From Streptomyces niveus (GTDB lineage: Bacteria > Actinomycetota > Actinomycetes > Streptomycetales > Streptomycetaceae), in the NCBI RefSeq assembly GCF_002009175.1, contig NZ_CP018047.1, forward strand, positions 2,542,001-2,606,000: DNA of 64,000 nucleotides, written 5' to 3'. The notes beneath the pieces were generated by a model, which ran no database searches, was not told the DNA's origin, and saw only the letters and a program-made list of their open reading frames with translations. The position numbers and the translations under genes were made by a program. Positions within the stretch are counted from its first letter, which is position 1. The number at the start of each line of letters is the position of its first letter. Below, in pieces: positions 40,418 to 48,612 of this stretch.

Positions 40418-41314
40418 CTACCGCTGGACGTCTCCCAGGTCGACGACCTCGGCCGCGGGCGGTGCCGCGGCGCTGACGGGTACTCCGAAGTCCCGGAAGA
40501 GGACCGTGCCGGATTCCGCGCCGCCCTCGCTGACCGACTTCAGCACATACGGCGCCCCCTCGGCCGCGACGAACGTCGTGCGCGTGACGCCGTTCTGCCG
40601 CTTCACCAGAGTCACCGCCTTTCGGCCGTCGACCTCGGCGGCGGCGCCCTTGGTCAGGCCCTTCGCCTCGGCGGTGTCGAGGCGGCCGAGCATCGCGTCC
40701 AGATCGCAGGCGCCGCCCAGCGCGCGCCCGGCGGCGTCCTCGCCGGCCGGAATCCTGAGCCACTTGCCCCGGAGCAGTCCGACCAGTTCGTCGGAACTGC
40801 CGGTTCCGGCGCTGGGACCGGGACTGGGGTCGGAACTGTCGGTTCCGGCACTCGGGCCGGGGTCGGCGCTCCGGGCGTCCGGATTCGCGCCGGAGCTGAT
40901 CGCCCGCCAGAACTCGTCGTCGCCCTTGAGATACGTGACGCCGTCGACCACGGTGAACTCGGCCTCACTGTCGTCGCGGCGCAGACCCCCCGTGCAGGTG
41001 CCCCGCTCGTCCAGCGAGAAATCGAGCTTGAGGAGACGGCCGTCGTTCGTGCCCTCCGCCGTCAGCCGCAGGGACTTCGCGCCCTTGGTCGCGGCCAGGG
41101 CCTCCTGGGCGATCCGCGCGGCGTCGAGGCCCGCGAACGGACCGGCCGACGGCGTTCCCGTCGTCGGGGCCGCCGCCTGCCCCGCGGCGGCCCCGGCTGC
41201 GTCCGTGCCCTCCGCCACCCTGTCGCCTCCGCCGCTGGAACAACTCGCCAGAGCGGCCACCGTGATCGCGCTCATCAGCGCCGGCGCCAGGAACTTCCGT
41301 TTGATCGCGGTCAT
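40418..41314 (-). CDS. Lipoprotein between adnA and adnB
   Basis: A 298-aa secreted lipoprotein. The signal peptide (MTAIKRKF, hydrophobic core, lipobox VAALASC with Cys about residue 25) is clear. The mature domain is beta-rich with features of the LppX/LprG-like fold (LRLTAEGTNDGRLLKLDFSL, VVDGVTYLKGDDEFWRA, GKWLRIP). Such proteins bind lipids or sense the envelope in actinobacteria. An SDPSPGPSAGTGSSD-type low-complexity stretch interrupts the middle. ATG 41314 has GAGGAG 9 nt upstream. Its location between two DNA-repair subunits is conserved in Streptomyces but functionally unexplained. Confidence 0.75.
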   Translation of the reverse strand: MTAIKRKFLAPALMSAITVAALASCSSGGGDRVAEGTDAAGAAAGQAAAPTTGTPSAGPFAGLDAARIAQEALAATKGAKSLRLTAEGTNDGRLLKLDFSLDERGTCTGGLRRDDSEAEFTVVDGVTYLKGDDEFWRAISSGANPDARSADPGPSAGTDSSDPSPGPSAGTGSSDELVGLLRGKWLRIPAGEDAAGRALGGACDLDAMLGRLDTAEAKGLTKGAAAEVDGRKAVTLVKRQNGVTRTTFVAAEGAPYVLKSVSEGGAESGTVLFRDFGVPVSAAAPPAAEVVDLGDVQR

Positions 41315-41469
41315 CTGTGGTCTCTCCTCGCACATCTGGCACATCCGCCACGTCGGGCGCGTCCGGCACGTCTCGCGAACCGTGTCGCCTGACGTGCCGT
41401 TCCCCCTCCGGTCACGCGAGGAGCCGCGAAGGGTGCATGTGCACGAGGGGATTCATCCGGGAGGGGCAC

Positions 41470-44400
41470 TCACTCCACGATCTGCCGGCCCTCCGGTCGC
41501 GCGCTGCACGACGCACGGAAGGAGCAGTGCGCGCAGTGCTGGCCGGTGCTCGGTGTGAAGCGTTCGTCCAGTACGCGCCCCGCCGCCGTGGCGAGCAGAT
41601 CGCCGACCCACTCGCCCGCGAGCGGCTCCTGCGCCTGGATCTTGGGCAGGTTCTCGCCGCCCTCCTTCTTGAGCGCCGCCTGCCGCAGTTGTACGAGCTC
41701 GGCGCCACCCGCCTCGGGCCGCTTCCCGTCGAAGACCTCGTCCACCGCGCCCTCCCCCACCGCGAGCTGGTACACGGCGAGCTGGGGGTGGTGCGCGACC
41801 TCCTCCTTGGTAGGAGCCGCTTTCCCGGTCTTGAAGTCGACGACGTAGGCGCGCCCCTGGGCGTCCTGCTCCACTCGGTCCATGGAGCCCCGGATGCGTA
41901 CTTCGTAGGCGCCGGCCTCAAGCGTGACGTCGAAGGCGTGCTCGGTGGCCGCCGGTGTGCGCCCGGCGCGGTCCATCACATGCCAGCGCAGGAAGCGTTC
42001 CAGCGCCACGCGCGCGTGGCTCTTCTCCTGCTGGGACTTCCAGGGGGCGTCGAAGGCGAGCGAGTCCCAGACGGAGTCCAGGCGCTCCATGAGGACGGCG
42101 AGATCGGCGGGGGTACGGCCGGAGGCCACCTCGTCGGCCAGGACGTGGACGACGTTGCCGAAGCCCTGGGCGGCGGTGGACAGCTCGTCCGCCTTGACCT
42201 CCCGCCCGAGGAACCACTGGAGCGCGCAGGTGTTGGCGAGCTGGTCCAGCGCGCTGCCGGAGAGCGCGACGGGCTGGTCCCTGTCGCGCAGGGGCACGGC
42301 GCTGTGCGTCGGCTCGTACAGGCCCCACCAGCGGTGCGGGTGGGCGGCGGGGACCAGCGGCTGGCCATCCTCGTCGCTGAGCGCCGCGAGCCTGGCGAGC
42401 CGGCGGGCCGCCGCGTCGCGCAGCGCGGGCGCCGCCTGAGGGTCGACGGTCGTGGCGCGCAGCTCGGCGACGAGCGCGGCGACGGCGAGCGGGCGGCGTG
42501 GCCGGCCGGTGACGTCCTTGGGCTCGGCGCCCAGTTCGGTGAGGAAGCGGGACGGCTGGTCGCCGTCGTCGGCGGGGGCCTTGACCGCGGTGACGACGAG
42601 CCGTTCGCGGGCGCGGGTCGCCGCCACGTAGAAGAGGCGACGTTCCTCCGTAAGGAGGGCGCCTGGGGTGAGGGGTTCGGCCAGGCCGTCGCGGCCGATT
42701 CTGTCCGCCTCCAGAAGAGAGCCGCGCCGCCGGAGGTCGGGCCACAGCCCCTCCTGGACTCCCGCGACGACGACGAGCCGCCACTCGAGGCCCTTTGAGC
42801 GGTGCGCGGTCATGAGACGGACGGCGTCGGGCCGTACGGCCCTGCCGCTGAGCGTGTCGGCGGCGATGTCCTGCGCGTCGATCTCCTCGAGGAAGTTGAG
42901 GGCGCCGCGCCCGCCGGTACGTTCCTCGGCCCGGGCGGCGGCGTCGAACAGGGCGCACACGGCGTCCAGGTCACGGTCGGCGTTACGGCCGCCGGCGCCG
43001 CCCCGCAGGGCGGAGCGCTCCAGCCGGGCCGGCCAGGGGGTGCCGTCCCACAGCTCCCACAGCGCCTCCTCGGCGGTACCGCCGCCCGCCAACAGGTCAC
43101 GTGCCTTGGCGAGCAGCGCGCCGAGCCGCTGTGCGCCGCGCGCGTGGGCGGGGTCGTGTGTGACGAGCCGCTGCGGTTCCGCGAGGGCGCGGGCCATCAG
43201 CGTGTCGGAGGGGGGCGGTACCCGATTGCCGGCGGCCCGCTCCTCGTCGCGCAGGGCCCGGCCGAGGCGGCGGAGGTCGGCGGCGTCCATGCCGCCGAGG
43301 GGCGAGGTGAGCAGCGTGAGCGCGGTCTCGACGTCGAGCCAGTCGCTCCCGGCACCGGGGTCGGGGTCGGGGTCGGCGCCGGTCGCGTCGGTGTGGGTGT
43401 CCTCCTCCGGGACCTCGCCCCCGGCCTCGGCATCGGCCCCGCCCCCGGCATCGGTCTCCGCCTCGCCGTGCGGCGCCCTCACCGCCGCCGTCGCGACCGC
43501 GCGCAGCGCCGTCAGCAGCGGCGACACCGCCGGTTCGTGACGCAGCGGCACATCGTCGCCGTCGATCTCCAGCGGAACACCCGCCGAGGTCAGGGCCCGC
43601 CGTACAGCCGGGATGGTCCGGCCACCGGCTCGTACCAGCACCGCCATCTCGCTCCACGGCACACCCTCTTCAAGATGCGCGCGCCGCAGGATGTCGGCGA
43701 TGTTCTCCAGCTCGGTCGAGGCGGTCGGATAGGTGTACGTCTCCGCCCGGCCGCCCTCGCGCACCGCCGCCAGCTCGCGGTGTGCCCGGACCTTGTCGGC
43801 CGGGAGCCGGTTGAGCGGCATCCGGCGGGTGAGCAGCCGGGTCGCGGCCAGCAGATCCGCTCCGGAGCGCCGGGAGGTCGTCAGGACCTCCACCGGGGCC
43901 GGCCGGCCGTCGGCGCGCGGGAAGGCGTCGGGGAAGTCGAGGATGCCGTTCACGTCGGCGCCCCGGAAGGCGTAGATCGACTGGTCCGGGTCGCCGAACG
44001 CGACCAGCGTGCGGCCGTGCCCGGCCAGCGCCTTGAGCAGTCGGACCTGCGCCGGGTCGGTGTCCTGGTACTCGTCGACGAAGACCGCGTCGTACCGGTC
44101 GGCCAGCCGCTCCGCGACCTCCGGCCGTTCCGCGAGCAGCACGGCGCGGTGGACCAGCTCGGCGTAGTCGAGGACGCCCTGCATGTCCAGGACGTCGAGA
44201 TATTCGGCGAGGAAGGACGCCGCCGCCGCCCAGTCGGGGCGCCCCGTCCGCCGCGCGAAGACGGACAGGGAGTCCGGGCCGAGCCCCAGCTCACGGCTGC
44301 GGGCGAGCACCGCGCGTACCTCGTCGGCGAAACCGCGCGTGGTGAGGCAGGCCCGCAGCTCGTCGGGCCAGCGGATGTGCGCCAGCCCCTCGCGCTCCAG

Positions 44401-44874
44401 GTCGAGCTGGCCGGAGAGCAGTTCCCGTACGGCGACGTCCTGCTCCGGTCCCGACAGCAGCCGCAGCGGCTCGGTGAAGAGGTCGGCCTCCTGATGGGCG
44501 CGGATCAGGGCGTAACAGAATGAGTGGAACGTGGTCGCCTGCGGCCCCTGCGCACCGCCCAGCCGGACCGCCGTACGGTCGCGCAGTTCGACCGCCGCCT
44601 TGCGGCTGAAGGTGAGGACGAGCATCCGTTCCGGATCGAGGCCGCGCGCGACCCGCGCGGCGACACTCTCGACCAGCGTGGTCGTTTTCCCCGTGCCGGG
44701 GCCCGCCAGGACGAGCAGCGGCCCGCGGTCGTGGTCAACCACCGGACGTTGGGCTGCGTCCAGCACAGGGGGATCCACCGGAGCCGGCGTCGTACGCACC
44801 AGTCGGTACGCACCGGAGGTCCGCTGCCGTACGCGGCGGTGCGGGGTACGTCCGGTCAAAGAGGAGGAGCTCAC
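41470..44874 (-). CDS. adnA: AdnA-like helicase-nuclease subunit
   Basis: A 1134-aa UvrD/AddB-type protein. The motor has VLAGPGTGKTTTLVES (Walker A), FVDEYQDTDPAQVRLL (motif II), FGDPDQSIYAFRGAD (motif III) and LMTAHRSKGLEWRLVVVAG (motif V). The C-terminal nuclease part has IRGSMDRVE, AYVVDFKTG and QLAVYQLA. Cysteines CALQWF before the nuclease and CAHCSFRASC at the end form the spacing of a 4Fe-4S cluster as in AddB-type nucleases. Residues ~475-520 are an Asp/Glu/Ala-rich insertion. The start GTG 44874 is tentative. Partner of AdnB for break resection. Confidence 0.9.
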   Translation of the reverse strand: MSSSSLTGRTPHRRVRQRTSGAYRLVRTTPAPVDPPVLDAAQRPVVDHDRGPLLVLAGPGTGKTTTLVESVAARVARGLDPERMLVLTFSRKAAVELRDRTAVRLGGAQGPQATTFHSFCYALIRAHQEADLFTEPLRLLSGPEQDVAVRELLSGQLDLEREGLAHIRWPDELRACLTTRGFADEVRAVLARSRELGLGPDSLSVFARRTGRPDWAAAASFLAEYLDVLDMQGVLDYAELVHRAVLLAERPEVAERLADRYDAVFVDEYQDTDPAQVRLLKALAGHGRTLVAFGDPDQSIYAFRGADVNGILDFPDAFPRADGRPAPVEVLTTSRRSGADLLAATRLLTRRMPLNRLPADKVRAHRELAAVREGGRAETYTYPTASTELENIADILRRAHLEEGVPWSEMAVLVRAGGRTIPAVRRALTSAGVPLEIDGDDVPLRHEPAVSPLLTALRAVATAAVRAPHGEAETDAGGGADAEAGGEVPEEDTHTDATGADPDPDPGAGSDWLDVETALTLLTSPLGGMDAADLRRLGRALRDEERAAGNRVPPPSDTLMARALAEPQRLVTHDPAHARGAQRLGALLAKARDLLAGGGTAEEALWELWDGTPWPARLERSALRGGAGGRNADRDLDAVCALFDAAARAEERTGGRGALNFLEEIDAQDIAADTLSGRAVRPDAVRLMTAHRSKGLEWRLVVVAGVQEGLWPDLRRRGSLLEADRIGRDGLAEPLTPGALLTEERRLFYVAATRARERLVVTAVKAPADDGDQPSRFLTELGAEPKDVTGRPRRPLAVAALVAELRATTVDPQAAPALRDAAARRLARLAALSDEDGQPLVPAAHPHRWWGLYEPTHSAVPLRDRDQPVALSGSALDQLANTCALQWFLGREVKADELSTAAQGFGNVVHVLADEVASGRTPADLAVLMERLDSVWDSLAFDAPWKSQQEKSHARVALERFLRWHVMDRAGRTPAATEHAFDVTLEAGAYEVRIRGSMDRVEQDAQGRAYVVDFKTGKAAPTKEEVAHHPQLAVYQLAVGEGAVDEVFDGKRPEAGGAELVQLRQAALKKEGGENLPKIQAQEPLAGEWVGDLLATAAGRVLDERFTPSTGQHCAHCSFRASCSARPEGRQIVE

Positions 44875-45116
44875 GTGGATCGCCGGTCCTGGAGGGGGTG
44901 CTGGTGGTGACGGGGGTTTCTGGGGTGTGTGTGCCGCAAGCTGACGAGGCTACGCCGTGGGCCGGCGCGGAAGCGGGGAGTCCGCCCGATGGTCTGACGG
45001 CCTTCACGGGCGCCGCGGTCGCGGCGGTCTCCGCGGTCGCCGTGTCCCGCCGTCATCCGTACGGTCCCCAGGAAACTCGCAGGACCTCTCGCGACGCGGC
45101 GGAATGTCAGAAACTG

Positions 45117-45509
45117 TCAGATGTGAGCAGCATCGCCCGCATCAGCGTCCGTTTCCGGCGGTCGGCCGTCCCATCGCGCCCGTTTCATATCGAGGCGCGG
45201 CAGATGACCTTCGGCGGCGCGCGACGCCTCCCGCAGCGGGGTGCCCTCCTCGCGGTAGTGGGCCAGGGCCCGCAGTTCATGCCCGGCCAGCAGTACACCG
45301 TCCGAGCGGACGACGCGCCACCAGGGCACGGCCCCGCCGTACAGCGCCATCGCCCGGCCGACCTGGCGCGGGCCGCCCTCGCCCAGCCACTCGGCCACGT
45401 CGCCGTACGCCATGACGCGCCCCGACGGGATCAGGTCGGCGACGTCGAGCACCCGCTCCGCGTACTCGGGCAGTTCTCCGGACACCTCGTCGGACTCGTC
45501 GCTCCTCAT
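45117..45509 (-). CDS. Alkyltransferase-like (ATL) DNA repair protein
   Basis: A 130-aa protein of the MGMT fold. The active-site motif PCHRV of O6-alkylguanine transferases is replaced by PWWRVV (GGAVPWWRVVRSDG), so it cannot accept alkyl groups; this is the hallmark of ATL proteins, which bind alkylated bases and hand them to nucleotide excision repair. The helix-turn-helix SGRVMAYGDVAEWLG and GGPRQVGRAMA are present. ATG 45509 has CAGGAT 7 nt upstream and no ribosome binding site. The preceding sequence is nearly identical to that of moaE. It neighbours the adnAB helicase genes. Confidence 0.88.
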   Translation of the reverse strand: MRSDESDEVSGELPEYAERVLDVADLIPSGRVMAYGDVAEWLGEGGPRQVGRAMALYGGAVPWWRVVRSDGVLLAGHELRALAHYREEGTPLREASRAAEGHLPRLDMKRARWDGRPPETDADAGDAAHI

Positions 45510-45516
45510 CCGTCCC

Positions 45517-45535
45517 ATCCTGCCGCACGGCACCG
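45517..45535 (-). promoter_or_regulatory. Palindromic promoter element upstream of the ATL gene
   Basis: The minus strand reads CGGTGCCGTGCGGCA followed by GGAT, then GGGACGG and ATG 45509. Apart from one base before GAT and two near the start codon it equals the moaE upstream sequence at 19891-19918. The palindrome TGCCG-TG-CGGCA lies in the promoter spacer. Confidence 0.5.
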
Positions 45536-45706
45536 ACAGTCCGTCCGACCGCTCGGCCCGGCCGTGCCGCACGGCCCGCGCACGCGGCGCGGTGTTCCTC
45601 AATGCACCCTGATACCCCCCTCTGTCACCCTGGCGTGCCACCATCATCCGGGCGGTGACTGGTGATACGAGATCAAGAAGACACGGACTCGACAAAGGAG
45701 CAGGGC

Positions 45707-48526
45707 GTGCAGCCTCCGACGGTGGCCGGCACCCCTGAGGCCGAGCCACGCCCCGATCCGGCCCCCGACGACGACACGAAGAGGGAAGCCGACACCGGCA
45801 GCAGCACCGAACGCGAGCCCGGCACCACCCCCGAGGCCCACGACGCTCACGAAGCCCCCGCAGAAAAGCACGAGCCCGGCACCGACGCCGACGGCGCGGC
45901 CGGCGGGGACGTCCCTCCCGGCAGCCACGCCGACCCGCTCTCCGGTGACGAGCCGCTGCTCGCCGCCCGCGTGCACCGCCCGTCCGACCTGCTGCGCCTG
46001 CTCATCGGCATCCTCGGCATCGCGATCGTCCTCGGCCTCTCCGCCTTCGCCCACGGCACGACGTCCGGTCTCGAACAGGACATCAGCAAGGGCACCGGCC
46101 AGGCCCCCGACCTGCTCGTCAAGGTCGCCGGCCTGATCTCCAGCATCGCCGTGCTGCTCGTCCCGGTCGCCTTCGCGATCGAGCGGCTGATCAAACGCGA
46201 CGGCCTGCGTATCGCCGACGGCGTCCTCGCCGCCGTCCTCGCGCACGGTGTGACGCTCGCGACCGATCTCTGGGTCGCCCGCGCGGCGCCCGGTTCCATC
46301 CAGGACGCGCTGACGCGCGCGCAGCCCGGCGAAGGGCTCACCGACCCCGTTCACGGCTATCTCGCGCCCGTCATCGCCTATATGACGGCCGTCGGGATGG
46401 CCCGCAGACCGCGCTGGCGCGTGGTCCTGTGGGTGGTGCTGCTGCTCGACGCGTTCGCGATGCTGGTCGCCGGATACACCACACCGTTCTCGATCATCCT
46501 CACCGTGCTGATCGGCTGGACCGTGGCGTACGGCACGCTCTACGCGGTCGGCTCGCCCAACGTACGGCCCACCGGTCAGACACTGATGGCGGGTCTTCGC
46601 CATGTGGGTTTCCGCCCCGTCAGCGCGATGCGCGCCGAGCCCGACGACACCGCCGACTCCACCGAGCAGGGCGAACGGGGCCGCCGATACCTGGTGACGC
46701 TCGACGAGGGTCCACCGCTGGACGTCACCGTCGTCGACCGGGAACAGCAGGCACAGGGCTTCTTCTACCGGGTCTGGCGCCGCCTCACGCTGCGCTCGAT
46801 CAGCACCCGCCGCTCGATCCCCTCCCTGCGCCAGGCCCTGGAGCAGGAGGCGCTCCTCGCGTACGCCGCCATCGCCGCCGGCGCCAACGCGCCCAAGCTG
46901 ATCGCCACTTCGGAGCTGGGCCCCGACGCCGTCATCCTCGTGTACGAGCACATGGGCGGCCGCTCCCTGGACTCGCTGGCGGACGACGAGATCACCGACG
47001 AGCTGGTGCGCGGCGCCTGGGAACAGGTCAAGGCGCTCCAGTCGCGCCGTATCGCCCACCGCAGACTCACCGGCGACGCGCTGCTGGTCGACCGGGACGG
47101 CCAGGTGATCGTCACCGATCTGCGCGGCGGCGAGATCGCCGCGGGCGACGTGGTGCTGCGCATGGACATCGCGCAGCTCCTCACCACGGTCGGTCTGCGG
47201 ATCGGCGCCGAACGCGCGGTGGCCACCGCCGTGGACGTCCTCGGCCCCGACACGGTCGCCGACTGTCTGCCGCTGCTCCAGCCGATCGCGCTCAGCCGCT
47301 CCACACGCGCGACGCTGCGCCGACTGGCCCGTGAGCGGTCCCAGCGCGAGCGCGAGGCGGTGCTCCAAGCGTCCCTGGCGGCCAAGCACTCCCGTACGTC
47401 GGAGGCGAAGGCACCGGTCACCGACGCCGAGCGCAAGGCGGCCCGCAAGTCGCTGCGCGCCGAGAAACAGGCCGAGAAGAGGGCGCTGGACGACGCGCAG
47501 GAGGGCGCGCGAGAGGAGGACCTGCTCTCCCAGATCCGCGCTCAGGTGCTGCTCATCAGGCCGCAGGCACCGGTCGAGCCGGTCCGTCTGGAGCGGATCA
47601 GACCGCGCACGCTCCTCAGCTTCATCGCGGGCGCGGTCGCCGCGTACTTCCTGCTTTCGAGCCTCGCCGGGATCGACTTCGGCACGGTCGTCGCGGAGGC
47701 TCACTGGGGCTGGGTGGCCGCGGCCGCCCTGTTCTCCGCGCTCAGCTACTTCGCCGCCGCGATGAGCCTGCTCGGCTTCGTGCCGGAGCGGGTGGGCTTC
47801 CTGCGTACGGTCGTCGCGCAGGTCGCCGGGTCCTTCGTCAAGATCGTCGCCCCGGCGGCGATCGGCGGAGTGGCGCTCAACACCCGTTTCCTGCAACGCG
47901 CGGGCGTACGCCCGGGGCTCGCCGTGGCCAGCGTCGGCGCCTCGCAGTTGTTCGGACTCGGCGCGCACATCCTGCTGCTGCTCCTCTTCGGTTATCTCAC
48001 CGGTACGGAGAAGACGGCCTCCCTCACTCCGTCGAGGACGGTGATCGCGGGCCTGCTGACGGTCGCCGTGCTGGTGCTGGTCGTCACCGCGATCCCGTTC
48101 CTGCGCAAGTTCCTGGTGACGCGGCTGCGTTCGCTGTTCGCCGGGGTCGTGCCGCGCATGCTCGACGTGCTCCAGCGGCCCATGAAACTCGCCACCGGCA
48201 TCGGCGGCATGCTGCTGCTGACCGGTCTGTTCGTGATGTGTCTGGACGCGTCCGTGCGGGCCTTCGACAACGGCGATCACGGGCTGAGCTACGCGAGCGT
48301 CGCCGTCATCTTCCTGGCGGGCAACGCGCTCGGGTCGGCCGCTCCGACACCGGGCGGTGTCGGAGCCGTCGAGACCGCGCTGACCGTCGGTCTGGTGGTG
48401 ACCGGCGGCGTGCCCTCCGAGGTGGCGGTCCCGGCGGTGCTCCTGTACAGGGCGCTGACGCTGTGGCTGCCGGTGCTGCCCGGGTGGATCTGCTTCAACC
48501 ACCTGACCCGCAAGGGAGCCCTCTGA
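45707..48526 (+). CDS. Large membrane protein with kinase-like and LPG-synthase-type domains
   Basis: A 939-aa polytopic protein. Residues ~1-90 are disordered and acidic. About six helices follow (LLRLLIGILGIAIVLGLSA onward). Residues ~300-560 are a soluble domain resembling a degenerate kinase/phosphotransferase (APKLIATSELGPDAVILVYE, ALLVDRDGQVIVTDLRGG). The C-terminal ~330 residues form the lysylphosphatidylglycerol-synthase-type membrane domain (AAPTPGGVGAVETALTVGL). GTG 45707 is preferred to GTG 45662 because AAAGGAG lies 6 nt upstream. A role in lipid or envelope glycolipid modification is likely, but the substrate is unknown. It is divergent from the ATL gene. Confidence 0.8.
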   Translation: MQPPTVAGTPEAEPRPDPAPDDDTKREADTGSSTEREPGTTPEAHDAHEAPAEKHEPGTDADGAAGGDVPPGSHADPLSGDEPLLAARVHRPSDLLRLLIGILGIAIVLGLSAFAHGTTSGLEQDISKGTGQAPDLLVKVAGLISSIAVLLVPVAFAIERLIKRDGLRIADGVLAAVLAHGVTLATDLWVARAAPGSIQDALTRAQPGEGLTDPVHGYLAPVIAYMTAVGMARRPRWRVVLWVVLLLDAFAMLVAGYTTPFSIILTVLIGWTVAYGTLYAVGSPNVRPTGQTLMAGLRHVGFRPVSAMRAEPDDTADSTEQGERGRRYLVTLDEGPPLDVTVVDREQQAQGFFYRVWRRLTLRSISTRRSIPSLRQALEQEALLAYAAIAAGANAPKLIATSELGPDAVILVYEHMGGRSLDSLADDEITDELVRGAWEQVKALQSRRIAHRRLTGDALLVDRDGQVIVTDLRGGEIAAGDVVLRMDIAQLLTTVGLRIGAERAVATAVDVLGPDTVADCLPLLQPIALSRSTRATLRRLARERSQREREAVLQASLAAKHSRTSEAKAPVTDAERKAARKSLRAEKQAEKRALDDAQEGAREEDLLSQIRAQVLLIRPQAPVEPVRLERIRPRTLLSFIAGAVAAYFLLSSLAGIDFGTVVAEAHWGWVAAAALFSALSYFAAAMSLLGFVPERVGFLRTVVAQVAGSFVKIVAPAAIGGVALNTRFLQRAGVRPGLAVASVGASQLFGLGAHILLLLLFGYLTGTEKTASLTPSRTVIAGLLTVAVLVLVVTAIPFLRKFLVTRLRSLFAGVVPRMLDVLQRPMKLATGIGGMLLLTGLFVMCLDASVRAFDNGDHGLSYASVAVIFLAGNALGSAAPTPGGVGAVETALTVGLVVTGGVPSEVAVPAVLLYRALTLWLPVLPGWICFNHLTRKGAL

Positions 48527-48612
48527 GTCCGGTCCCCGAGCGGGGGAGACCACCCGGCTGGCCCCCGGGCCGCGCGCCGCTACCCGCCACGACGCACCAT
48601 GGGGAGATGCCG

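Noticed and set aside
44898..45665. 255-codon plus-strand reading frame between adnA and the membrane protein
   Set aside because: It runs antisense through the alkyltransferase-like gene and its N-terminal part is low-complexity; no domain is recognisable.
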